64,000 nt of DNA. Source: Spirosoma sp. KCTC 42546 (lineage in GTDB: Bacteria > Bacteroidota > Bacteroidia > Cytophagales > Spirosomataceae). Location: the NCBI RefSeq assembly GCF_006965485.1, contig NZ_CP041360.1, positions 5,188,501-5,252,500 on the forward strand, in the 5' to 3' direction. A program made the position numbers and the translations under genes. Numbering within the stretch: the stretch's first letter is position 1; each line of letters starts with the position of its first letter. Below are positions 36,310 through 45,700 of this stretch, in pieces. The notes under the pieces were generated by a model that had not been told where the DNA came from, did not search any database, and saw only the letters and a program-made list of their open reading frames with translations.

Positions 36310-36831
36310 TCAGACCAATTGGCGTTCGCTGGCCTGAATGGGTAAGTCATTGATGCTGGCAAACCGTTTCCGCATCAAGCCGTTTTCATCGAATTCCCAG
36401 AGTTCGTTGCCGTAGCTGCGGTACCACTGTCCAGCGGCATCATGCCACTCATAGTTGAACTGGACAGCCATCCGATTCTCCCGAAAACCCCACAATTCTT
36501 TTTTCAATTTGTAATCGAGTTCTTTTTCCCATTTACGTGTCAAAAATGCTTTGACAGCCTCACGTCCGTTAATGAACTCGGTACGATTGCGCCATTCGGT
36601 GTCCTCCGTGTAGGCCAAAGAAACTTTTTCAGGGTCTCGGCTATTCCAGGCATTTTCCGCTAGCTGCACTTTTTGCAAAGCCGTTTCAAGGGTAAACGGC
36701 GGCACAGGTGCCCGCAAGGCCGGATTGTACGGAGGCTGAGCCAGTACCTCATCCCACATATCGTCGCCACAGGCTTCGTTAACAAAAGGCAAACCGTCCT
36801 CAAACGGTTCAATAGACTCGGGCGTGTTCAT
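36310..36831 (-). CDS. NTF2-like protein (DUF1348)
   Basis: A 173-residue protein of the SnoaL/NTF2-like superfamily; [28 protein letters not shown] and [14 protein letters not shown] match DUF1348. The first 45 residues are an unassigned extension. The function of the family is unknown, often linked to stress or redox operons. The middle gene of the AhpD-like/NTF2-like/MOSC set. Confidence 0.85.
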   Translation of the reverse strand: MNTPESIEPFEDGLPFVNEACGDDMWDEVLAQPPYNPALRAPVPPFTLETALQKVQLAENAWNSRDPEKVSLAYTEDTEWRNRTEFINGREAVKAFLTRKWEKELDYKLKKELWGFRENRMAVQFNYEWHDAAGQWYRSYGNELWEFDENGLMRKRFASINDLPIQASERQLV

Positions 36832-36911
36832 GATTTTAAAAGTTGATTTTGTTTGAAGAGAAAAGTTGTGCAGCCAGTGCCTACTACCTGCACAACCTAT
36901 TTACATTAGTA

Positions 36912-37451
36912 CTAAACCGTTTCGAGTTCGGCAGCTATTGGAAAATCAATGGGAATCTGCGTCAGGTTATGCAGATAATTCATGGCAATCTTATCGCTTA
37001 TCTGCAAAATCACGTCAACCAGATTACCATCTGTATACCCTGCGGCATAAAAAGCCGCCAATGCGTCCGATGATGCACGCCCTTTGTTTTCAGTAATATC
37101 TTTGGTCAATTTAGCCAGTGCATCTAATTTCGGAGTCGTGCTTTGTCCACTCCGAAGATCCAGAATTTGTTCGTCCGAGAATCCATTCATCTTCCCCAGT
37201 ACGGTATGTGCACTTAGGCAGTATCGGCATCCATTGACTTCGCTCACAACCAAATTCACCACCTCTTTTTCTTTGTTACTCAGAGACGTTTTGGCACCCT
37301 GAAACGCCAGGTATTTTGCCAGCCCATTATCGGAGTGAGCAATTGTAGCGTACAGATTAGGTACGAAACCAAGCCCTTTTTGCAGGTTGTCAAATAAAAC
37401 CTGGTTGTTTTCTGAGACCTCGTCCCGGGTAGGTACTGTAAAAGTTTTCAT
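36912..37451 (-). CDS. AhpD-like carboxymuconolactone decarboxylase-family protein
   Basis: A 179-residue helical protein with the redox motif CRYCLSAH (CxxC plus His) near residue 76, characteristic of the peroxidase-related branch of the AhpD family. It probably takes part in detoxifying peroxides or reactive organics. It is the first gene of a three-gene operon, and a perfect TetR-type palindrome lies 114 bp upstream of its start. Confidence 0.9.
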   Translation of the reverse strand: MKTFTVPTRDEVSENNQVLFDNLQKGLGFVPNLYATIAHSDNGLAKYLAFQGAKTSLSNKEKEVVNLVVSEVNGCRYCLSAHTVLGKMNGFSDEQILDLRSGQSTTPKLDALAKLTKDITENKGRASSDALAAFYAAGYTDGNLVDVILQISDKIAMNYLHNLTQIPIDFPIAAELETV

Positions 37452-37564
37452 TGAAGGAATTAATTAAACGTGAAAAAACAGAAAAAACATTAACTTTTAA
37501 CAAACTGAAAATCAAAATCATACAAAAATAAACTAGTCAATCTATGAACGGGGTTTGTTAAATT

Positions 37565-37578
37565 ACAGACCGGTCTGT
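37565..37578. promoter_or_regulatory. TetR-type operator 1
   Basis: ACAGACCGGTCTGT, a perfect 14-bp palindrome, followed by CTATA. The site at 38186-38199 has the same outer bases and the same CTATA. It lies between the TetR gene and the operon start, so it should control the AhpD-like operon. Confidence 0.8.
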
Positions 37579-37598
37579 CTATATTTTGACAAAAAAAA

Positions 37599-38159
37599 TT
37601 AGAGTAGCTTTTCGAGCAACGCGTGAGCCGATTGAACCGGCCAGATAGCCTGTTGCGTCTGCCCGGCAATCAATGCCCCCTCAAAGAGCACCGTAACGGC
37701 ATCTGCCAGCTCCGCGTGAGCTGTTTCTGCCAGCAAGTCGGTAAAAAATTGGCGCATTTTAGCTTTGTGGGTGCGGATCACCGAACGAACAGTCTCACTT
37801 TCCAGGGGAACTTCGGAAATGATATTCTGAAAGTTACAGCCGCGAAACGAGACGGATTCCGAGAAGTTAAGCAGCAGATCAAAGGAAGCAAGCACTTTGG
37901 CTTTAGGCGTGTCGTAGGGAGATACGTGCTCCGTTAACTGGTCAAACCATTCATTACTGGTCTTGGTCAAATAGGCAATCAGTAATTCTTCTTTTGACGC
38001 AAAGTGCTGATACAAACTGGCTTTGGCCACGCCCGCTTCATCGATCAATTGATTGATTCCCGTGAGATTATAGCCCTGCGTATAGAATAGTCGCGCAGCG
38101 GTATCCACAATGCGCTGACGGGTTTCAGAGGGACGGAGTACAGAAGCGCTCGATTTCAT
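37599..38159 (-). CDS. TetR-family transcriptional repressor
   Basis: A 186-residue regulator. The N-terminal helix-turn-helix is TRQRIVDTAARLFYTQGYNL with TGINQLIDEAGVAKASLYQHFASKEE (in two parts), followed by a helical ligand-binding domain with one Cys in SFRGCNFQN. It lies codirectionally just upstream of the AhpD-like/NTF2-like/MOSC operon. Matching palindromes flank the gene: one 26 bp upstream of its own start and one before the operon. This is a classic autoregulated detoxification switch; the inducer is unknown. Confidence 0.92.
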   Translation of the reverse strand: MKSSASVLRPSETRQRIVDTAARLFYTQGYNLTGINQLIDEAGVAKASLYQHFASKEELLIAYLTKTSNEWFDQLTEHVSPYDTPKAKVLASFDLLLNFSESVSFRGCNFQNIISEVPLESETVRSVIRTHKAKMRQFFTDLLAETAHAELADAVTVLFEGALIAGQTQQAIWPVQSAHALLEKLL

Positions 38160-38185
38160 GTTAATTCCTGTTGCTTTCTCATGAT

Positions 38186-38199
38186 ACAGACTTGTCTGT
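38186..38199. promoter_or_regulatory. TetR-type operator 2
   Basis: ACAGACTTGTCTGT followed by CTATA, 26 bp upstream of the tetR start. It shares ACAGAC-NN-GTCTGT-CTATA with operator 1; only the central two bases differ. Confidence 0.8.
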
Positions 38200-38379
38200 C
38201 TATAAGTTCACGAACAACTAAAATTTCGAATAAAAATGATTTTCGAAGCGGCAATAAATCGCAATCAGCGAAAATTATCCTGTACAACGGTTATCCAGAC
38301 GCCCAACCGGTCTATTTACAGCTAGCAGATTGACAGATTCGGTCAGTGCCGTCTGTGCCGAACTTACCGTTTTACCCAA

Positions 38380-40314
38380 ATGACCATTCAAACCAAATTC
38401 CAGGCTTGCTTTCTGATTTTAATCGCTACACTCCTGAGCGTTAGGCCAACCTTCAGCCAGGGCACTGAAACCCGCCTTCAATCGCCCGATGGCAAGTTGG
38501 AACTGGTGTTTTCGCAGAAAGAAGTCAGCCCTGGTAAACGCCAGATGCTGTACCGAGTCGATTACCAGAAAAAGCCGGTTATTCTCGAATCAGGTTTGGG
38601 TATTCAGATTGATAACCACGTGTTTGAGCACGCGATGGCGCATAAGGTGACCACCCCTCCCGGAACTCTCGGCGTCAACTGGTGCGATAATCTGGTCATT
38701 AAAAACGTCGTTACCACAACCAAAGACACCACCTGGAAACCCGTATACGGCGAACGCAGCCAGATTCGGGACAACTACAACCAGGTCGAAATTCAACTTC
38801 AGAAAGAAGATAGCCCCGATTATACCGTCAGTGTTATTTTCCGCGCCTACAACGCCGGAATAGCCTTTCGCTATTTCTTTCCCGAACATCCAAACGGGAT
38901 GTATTATCGCGTAATGGCCGAAAACAGTGAGTTCGCCTTGCCTGCCAACACCAAAGCCTGGTACACAGCCTGGGCGCAGGGACCCTATTCAGCGTTGCCC
39001 CTGGCGAATTGGCCGGAAAATTCGGAGCGGCCCTTGACGCTTTCGTTGCCCAATGGTTTGTATGCGAGTCTGGCCGAAGCGCAGCTGACGGATTACGCGA
39101 TGACGAAATTCAAACTCTCGCCCGATAAGCCGAGCACAGTTCTTACGTCCATGTACGAAAGCGCCGATCTGATGTCAGATGTGGGTACGCCCTGGCGGGT
39201 GATCATGGTGGCCGAACGATTGGGGCAACTGCTCGAAAACAACGACATCATGCTGAACCTAAACCCGCCCACCACACTCCAGAATACCGACTGGATCAAG
39301 CCGGGTAAGGTGATGCGCGAGGTAACCCTGACCGATGCGGGAGCCAATGCCTGTATCGATTTTGCCGCTGCCCACAACCTCCAATACATTCTATTCGACT
39401 GGAAATGGTACGGCCCTGCGTTTAGCTTCAATTCCGATGCGACAAAGGTGGTCGCCAAAATGGATCTTCAGAAAATCATTGACTACGGCAAGTCAAAGGA
39501 ACGGTCCGGCGCTCCGGTTGGCGTGATTCTGTACGTCAATTTGCAGGCGCTCTACAAACAGATGGACGAGATTTTCCCGCTGTACAAAAAATGGGGTGTA
39601 AAAGGGGTCAAGTTTGGCTTCGTTGAAGTAGGCTCTCACCGCTGGACAACCTGGCTAACGGAGGCCAAGCGCAAAGCCATGGAAAACGGCCTGATGGTGA
39701 ATATCCACGACGAATACCGCCCAACGGGTACCAGCCGCACCTACCCGAACGTGATGACGCAGGAAGGCATTCGCGGCAATGAAGAATTCCCGGATGCCAC
39801 GCACGACACCGTTTTGCCCTTCACGCGCTACCTCGCCGGCGCGGGCGACTACACAATTTGCTACTACGATAAACGGCTGAAAAATACCCATGCCCACCAA
39901 TTGGCCATGAACGTGATTTCCTACAGTCCGCTGCAATCGGTGTTCTGGTACGATAAACCTGAACTCTACGGCGGTGAGCCCGAAATCGAGTTTTTCGCCA
40001 AAGTGCCCACCGTTTGGGATGACACCAAAGTCATTCACGACGCCATCGGTGAGTACGTGACCATCGCCCGCCGACGTGGCGACGACTGGTTTGTGGGCAC
40101 CATCAGCAACAACGATGGGCGAAGTCTGACACTCCCACTGGATTTCCTGCCGAAAGGAAAAACTTACACCGCCCATATTTATTCGGACGATCCGACGGTG
40201 AAAACCAAAACACAGGTACGCGTAAGCACGAAGAGCGTAAAAGCCGGACAATCGCTGGATATGAACCTGCTGCCCCGCGGTGGGCAGGCCGTTTGGATTT
40301 CTTTGGACAAGTAA
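38380..40314 (+). CDS. Glycoside hydrolase family 97
   Basis: A 644-residue exported enzyme. The N-terminal beta-sandwich begins LQSPDGKLELVFS; the catalytic barrel includes HDEYRPTGTSRTYPN and EGIRGNEEFPD; the C-terminal beta domain follows. GH97 cleaves alpha-galactosides or alpha-glucosides. Where retaining members, as I recall, have an aspartate nucleophile in a GxKVDF segment, this protein has VKFGFVEVG, with Gly at that place and Glu three residues on. That could mean the inverting subgroup or altered chemistry. The start is ATG 38380, leading into a signal peptide. Confidence 0.9.
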   Translation: MTIQTKFQACFLILIATLLSVRPTFSQGTETRLQSPDGKLELVFSQKEVSPGKRQMLYRVDYQKKPVILESGLGIQIDNHVFEHAMAHKVTTPPGTLGVNWCDNLVIKNVVTTTKDTTWKPVYGERSQIRDNYNQVEIQLQKEDSPDYTVSVIFRAYNAGIAFRYFFPEHPNGMYYRVMAENSEFALPANTKAWYTAWAQGPYSALPLANWPENSERPLTLSLPNGLYASLAEAQLTDYAMTKFKLSPDKPSTVLTSMYESADLMSDVGTPWRVIMVAERLGQLLENNDIMLNLNPPTTLQNTDWIKPGKVMREVTLTDAGANACIDFAAAHNLQYILFDWKWYGPAFSFNSDATKVVAKMDLQKIIDYGKSKERSGAPVGVILYVNLQALYKQMDEIFPLYKKWGVKGVKFGFVEVGSHRWTTWLTEAKRKAMENGLMVNIHDEYRPTGTSRTYPNVMTQEGIRGNEEFPDATHDTVLPFTRYLAGAGDYTICYYDKRLKNTHAHQLAMNVISYSPLQSVFWYDKPELYGGEPEIEFFAKVPTVWDDTKVIHDAIGEYVTIARRRGDDWFVGTISNNDGRSLTLPLDFLPKGKTYTAHIYSDDPTVKTKTQVRVSTKSVKAGQSLDMNLLPRGGQAVWISLDK

Positions 40315-40322
40315 AGTTAAAA

Positions 40323-40417
40323 GGCAGAGGAACAGAGATTTACGCAGAGATCACTGAGATTATTTTGTGTTCATTAACTCCTGTGTTCTCTGTGTAAATC
40401 TCCGTTTCTCTGTGTTT
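40323..40417. repeat. Imperfect hairpin of the CAGAGGAACAGAG type
   Basis: GCAGAGGAACAGAGATTTACGC roughly pairs with GTGTAAATCTCCGTTTCTCTG. It fills the 106-bp gap between GH97 and GH88 and is loosely related to the AACCACAGAGGCACGG hairpins. Confidence 0.6.
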
Positions 40418-40420
40418 ATT

Positions 40421-41638
40421 ATGAAGTATATAAAAATTCTCCCATTTCTCCTTTTAGGGCAGGTACACGCTCAGCCGAAACTCAATGTCGATCAGGCATT
40501 AACGTATTGTGTAGATCAGGCAGCCAAAATATCGGCAACGCTCCCCACAACAGCACCAAATCTGCCCCGAAACATCCTCAACGGCAAAACGCAGTGGAAA
40601 TACATCGACTACAAAGACTGGACGAGCGGTTTCTGGCCGGGGACGCTGTGGTACGTATACGAGTACACGAAAGACCCGAAATGGAGGGCCAAAGCCGATT
40701 CATTCTCGCGTGAATTGACGCCTTTAGCCTACAGCAAAGCCATCGACCACGACCTGGGCTTCCAAATGTATTGCAGCTTTGGCAATGGCCTTCGACTGAC
40801 GGGGAATCCAGACTACAAGAAAATTCTGCTGGCAACAGCGGACACACTGGCCACCTTGTTCAATCCGAAAGTGGGTACGATTTTGTCGTGGCCTCGCCCC
40901 GTACCCAATATGGAATGGCCACAGCACAACACGATCATGGACAACATGATCAACCTCGAACTGCTATTCTGGGCCTCAAAAAATGGGGGATCAAAAAAGT
41001 TGTACGATATCGCCGTTTCGCACGCAACAACGACCATGAACAACCATTTCCGACCTGATTATACATCTTACCACGTTGTAGTGTATGACAAGGAAACCGG
41101 CAAAAAAATTAAGGGCGTTACTCACCAGGGCTATGCGGACAACAGTATGTGGGCCAGGGGCCAAAGCTGGGCTATTTACGGCTATACGATGACCTACCGG
41201 GAAACCAAAGACCCCAAATTTCTGGAGTTCGCTCAAAAAGTGTCGGATGTGTATCTGGAGCGCCTACCGCATGACCTGATTCCCTATTGGGATTTTAGTG
41301 CGCCCGGCGTGGATTCGCCTGACCGACCAAATGCGCCAAAAGATGCCTCAGCTGCGGCTGTGACGGCGTCTGCCCTGCTGGAACTCTCTACTTTTGTCCT
41401 TGACAAAACGAAAGCGCAGATGTACCGAACCAAAGCGGAGCAAATGCTGGCAACACTGTCGTCTGCTGCCTACCAGAGTCGCTCTGTAAACGATGCCTTC
41501 CTGCTGCATAGTACCGGTCACAAACCCAATAATAGCGAAGTAGATGCATCGATCAACTACGCCGATTATTACTACATCGAAGCGTTGTTACGGGCGAAAA
41601 AACTGCGAGAAGAGAAGGGTATTTTGTCAAAACTATAG
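40421..41638 (+). CDS. GH88 unsaturated glucuronyl/galacturonyl hydrolase
   Basis: About 405 residues from ATG 40421 (MKYIKILPFLLLGQVHAQ signal peptide); upstream in-frame codons are in repeat DNA. The (alpha/alpha)6 fold is indicated by KDWTSGFWPGTLWY, the catalytic-type Asp in AIDHDLGFQM and the second in NTIMDNMINLELL, then ADNSMWARGQSW. GH88 hydrates the double bond of the 4,5-unsaturated uronic acid left by lyases. It fits the heparinase-type lyase upstream and KduD downstream. Confidence 0.93.
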   Translation: MKYIKILPFLLLGQVHAQPKLNVDQALTYCVDQAAKISATLPTTAPNLPRNILNGKTQWKYIDYKDWTSGFWPGTLWYVYEYTKDPKWRAKADSFSRELTPLAYSKAIDHDLGFQMYCSFGNGLRLTGNPDYKKILLATADTLATLFNPKVGTILSWPRPVPNMEWPQHNTIMDNMINLELLFWASKNGGSKKLYDIAVSHATTTMNNHFRPDYTSYHVVVYDKETGKKIKGVTHQGYADNSMWARGQSWAIYGYTMTYRETKDPKFLEFAQKVSDVYLERLPHDLIPYWDFSAPGVDSPDRPNAPKDASAAAVTASALLELSTFVLDKTKAQMYRTKAEQMLATLSSAAYQSRSVNDAFLLHSTGHKPNNSEVDASINYADYYYIEALLRAKKLREEKGILSKL

Positions 41639-41711
41639 TTGCTTTTTTGTCATGGCGTCGAACCGAGGATACGGAGAAAGGAAGGGGGTTTTGTCTAAAT
41701 TTTAATTGTAT

Positions 41712-41797
41712 TTTTTTGTCATTTCGACGTCAGGAGAAATCTCAAGTCTCGTAATAATCAAGCTTGAGATTTCTCCTGACGTCGAAATGACAAAAAA
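41712..41797. repeat. 35-bp perfect hairpin, GTCATTTCGACG family
   Basis: Arms 41712-41746 and 41763-41797 are exactly complementary around a 16-nt loop; the core reads TTGTCATTTCGACGTCAGG. The outer T and A runs make it a plausible bidirectional terminator between GH88 and KduD. A fragment TTTTTTGTCATGGCGTCGAA precedes it at about 41645. Confidence 0.85.
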
Positions 41798-41843
41798 CGC
41801 AATTCCAAAAAACACAATTGAGTCAATTTAACCAGTATCATCA

Positions 41844-42611
41844 ATGAGTATTTTAAACCAATTCAGCCTTGAAGGTAAAACGGCCTTGGTGACCGGGAGT
41901 AATACCGGATTAGGACAAGCGATGGCTATTGCGCTGGCCGAAGCTGGGGCCAATATTATTGGCACATCCAATTCCGGTGTCATCAACGGGGGAGACACCG
42001 AAAAAGCCGTCACGGCCCTTGGTCGCACGTTCGACGGGTATCAGGTTGATCTTTCAGATCGGGATGCTCTGTATCAGTTTATCAACGCCGTAAAAGCAGC
42101 CCATTCCATTGATATTTTAGTCAACAATGCGGGGACAATTCTGCGCAAACCCGTTGCCGAACACCCCGATGAATGGTGGGATAAGGTGATCGCGGTCAAT
42201 CTAGATGCGCAATTTATTCTGGCCAGAGAGTTTGGGAAGGACATGATTGTCAGAGGGTCGGGCAAAATTATATTTACCTGTTCGCTATTGAGCTTCCAGG
42301 GCGGCATCAATGTGCCGGGTTATACCGCCAGCAAAAGTGCCGTAGCCGGTCTAGTTAAGGCATTTTCGAACGAATGGGCGTCTAAAGGCGTGAATGTGAA
42401 TGGCATTGCACCGGGTTACATTGCCACCAACAATACCGAAGCCCTACGTGCCGATCCTGATCGGTCCAAATCGATTCTGGATCGTATTCCCGCCGGGCGC
42501 TGGGGCGAACCTAACGATTTCAAAGGGCCAATCGTATTCCTGGCCTCGGACGCAAGTGCCTATGTCCATGGCACCATCCTGACGGTCGACGGGGGCTGGA
42601 TGGGGCGCTAG
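41844..42611 (+). CDS. kduD: 2-deoxy-D-gluconate 3-dehydrogenase / 2-dehydro-3-deoxy-D-gluconate 5-dehydrogenase
   Basis: A 255-residue short-chain dehydrogenase. It shows the TGSNTGLGQA cofactor motif, NNAG, the catalytic Ser in TCSLLS, and YTASKSA (YxxxK). The segments FSLEGKTALVTG, GTILRKPVAEH and GRWGEPNDF are typical of KduD. It reduces 2,5-diketo-3-deoxygluconate formed from unsaturated uronates, the step after GH88 and KduI. No kduI is in the window. Confidence 0.93.
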   Translation: MSILNQFSLEGKTALVTGSNTGLGQAMAIALAEAGANIIGTSNSGVINGGDTEKAVTALGRTFDGYQVDLSDRDALYQFINAVKAAHSIDILVNNAGTILRKPVAEHPDEWWDKVIAVNLDAQFILAREFGKDMIVRGSGKIIFTCSLLSFQGGINVPGYTASKSAVAGLVKAFSNEWASKGVNVNGIAPGYIATNNTEALRADPDRSKSILDRIPAGRWGEPNDFKGPIVFLASDASAYVHGTILTVDGGWMGR

Positions 42612-42703
42612 TCGGATTTGTGTAAAACAACCTCTTATTTGTGCATTTCGATTTGCCCGTTTAAATCCTATTTTTGCTACCGATTAGACAATTGGTAGTG
42701 ATA

Positions 42704-45700
42704 ATGGAAAAGGATTCGTTTTCAGGGTTGTTGAAAAGGGGTAGGACTGGATATACCATATCTCCAAGATATGGTATATCCAGTCCTACCCCTTTTCAAC
42801 AACCTTTCTTTTTTCTTCTAACAAGCTTCGCTTGCCTCGTTACCATTGGCTTGCTACAAAGCTGCAACCGCGTGGAGAAACCCGCAGCCATTGCAAAGCT
42901 GGCGGATAAGCTTCCTGAAACCGTCGATTATAACCTCCACGTCAAGCCCATCCTTTCCGACAAATGTTTCTTTTGCCACGGCCCGGACAAAAACAGCCAG
43001 AAGGCAGGTTTAGAACTGGCTACGCCAGAAGGTGCCATGGCCGCGCTGAAAAAAGCCAAAGGCAAACACGCCATTGTACCCGGCGATCTGGCCAATAGTG
43101 AAGTTTATCACCGCATCATCACCGCCGATGAACATGAGATGATGCCGCCCAAAGCCTCGAACCGCGTTTTGTCGGATTACGAAAAAGCGGTGCTCATCAA
43201 ATGGATTGAGCAGGGAGCCGAATACAAACCGCACTGGGCCCTCATTAAACCCCAGAAACTGGACTTGCCAACTGTGACTGACGCACGCTGGCCCAAAAAC
43301 GGGATTGACAACTTCGTGCTCCAAAAAATGGAGGAAAAAGGATTAAAACCCGCTCCCGAAGCCGACAAAGAAACACTGCTCCGACGGGTCTCACTCGATC
43401 TTACCGGCCTCCCGCCTACCCTTGCCGAACTGGACGCTTTTCTGGCCGATACTTCACCAAACGCCTACGAAAAAGTGGTTAATCGGCTGTTGGAATCGCC
43501 CCATTACGGGGAGAAAATGGCCGTCGACTGGCTCGATCTGGCCCGTTATGCCGATACACATGGCTACACCGTTGACCGCTACCGACCTATGTGGCCCTGG
43601 CGCGATTGGGTCATAAAATCATTTAACCAGAATCAGCCGTTTAGCCAGTTTCTGACCTGGCAATTGGCGGGCGATCTCCTCCCCCAGCCCAGCCGCGAAC
43701 AACGCCTGGCTACGGGCTTCAATCGCAACCATTCTCAAAATACGGAGGGCGGCATTATTAACGAAGAGTTTCGGGTGGAATACGTTGCCGACCGTACCAA
43801 CACGTTGGGCACCGCCATGCTGGGCATAACCGTAGAATGCGCCCGCTGCCACGACCATAAGTTCGATCCTATTTCGCAGAAGGATTATTACAGCCTGTTT
43901 GCCTTTTTCAATAACGTAGACGAAGCCGGTCAAATCTCCTGGGACGATGCCATGCCCGTGCCCACAATGCTCCTCTCTGAGAAAAAACAGGACAGCCTGC
44001 TCACGTTTATCGACACTAAAATAAAATCGGCTGAAACCGCACTGAATCAAACGAAACAGGCCGAACAAACTGCTTTTACCCAATGGCAGGCAAACACTGG
44101 CAACAACATCGCGTTCGATCTACGTAAAGGTTTGCAGGCCCGGTTCACCTTTGATAAGCTGGTGGATGGAAAGTTTGTTAGTGACGTTTCATCCACCGAC
44201 AAAGGCACTGTACTTGAGCCGGTTTTGGCAGCGGGCAAATTCGGCCAGGCGTTTCATTCCAATGGCGATGATATTCTGAACCTTGGCAAGGTGGGTGTTT
44301 TCAACCGGTCGCAGCCGTTTTCGATTGGTGTGTGGGTAAACATTCCCAACAACCTCAACAAAGGCGTCATTCTGCACAAAGGCCAGGGCGATATTCTGTA
44401 TAATTTCCGGGGTTATTTTCTGAATATCCGCGATGGAAAAGCCGAACTCCTGATGGCCCACACCTGGCCTTACAACAGCATCATTAAGGTGAGCCAGCAA
44501 CGGCTACCGAAGCAAACATGGGTTCAGTTGACGATGACCTACGATGGATCGAGTAAGGCATCTGGCCTGAAGCTCTACATCGATGGAAAAGAGGCCGCGA
44601 TGGTGACCGAAAAAGATAATCTCTACAAAGACATCATCTGGCCCAAAGGCAAACATATGGGGAAAGATCAACCCGGTTTGCAGGTCGGGGCCGATATGCG
44701 GGGAACGGGTTTTAAGAATGGGCTGGTCGATGAACTGGTTGTGTACAGTCGTGAACTCACCGCGCCAGAAGTAGCTCTATTGCCCATATCAACGGGTGTT
44801 ACGTCGCCTATACCAGTCAAAAAACCGGATACTAAGACCCTGTTTCCCTACTACTTAGCTAACGTATCGGCGTCTTATCAGCATCAACGCGATGAACTGC
44901 TGAAACTTCGGGCCGAGCGCAACCGGGTTGTCGAAGAGATACCGGAGATTATGGTGATGGAGGACATGAAAACACCGCGCCCTACCTACCTGCTCAAGCG
45001 GGGGGTGTACGATGCCCACGGCGAACGGGTTCGTCCTGATGTTCCCGCCAGTATCCTCCCCTTCTCACCCGAATTTCCCCGCAATCGGCTTGGCCTGGCG
45101 AAATGGTTGCTACACCCTGATAATCCACTCACAGCCCGCGTCGTGGTTAATCGCTACTGGCAGACTTATTTCGGAACGGGGCTTCAGAAATCGTCCAATA
45201 ATTTCGGAAATCAGGGCGGCTTGCCCACCCACCCCGAACTACTCGACTGGCTGGCCATTAACTTTAGAGAGTCGGGATGGAATGTAAAGGCGATGCAAAA
45301 GCTGATCGTACTATCAGCAACTTATCGACAATCGTCCCGTGGCACGCGGGAAGGCCTGGCGAAAGATCCCGAAAACACCTGGTTATCACGTGGCCCACTG
45401 TCAAGACTAACCGCCGAAATGATTCGGGACAATGCGCTTGCGGCCAGCGGATTGCTGTCAACAAAAATGGGTGGGCCGAGCGTTAAACCCTACCAGCCCG
45501 AAGGTCTGTGGGCCGTCAACAGTGAAACGTATGAGCAGGACAAAGGCGAAGGTCTGTATCGGCGGAGTCTCTACACATTCTGGCGTCGGACAAACCCGCC
45601 CCCGAGTATGAATACCTTCGATGCGCCGTCCCGCAGCTACTGCGTGGTACAACGGCAGAAAACCAGTACGCCTTTGCAAGCGCTGATTCTGCTCAACGAC

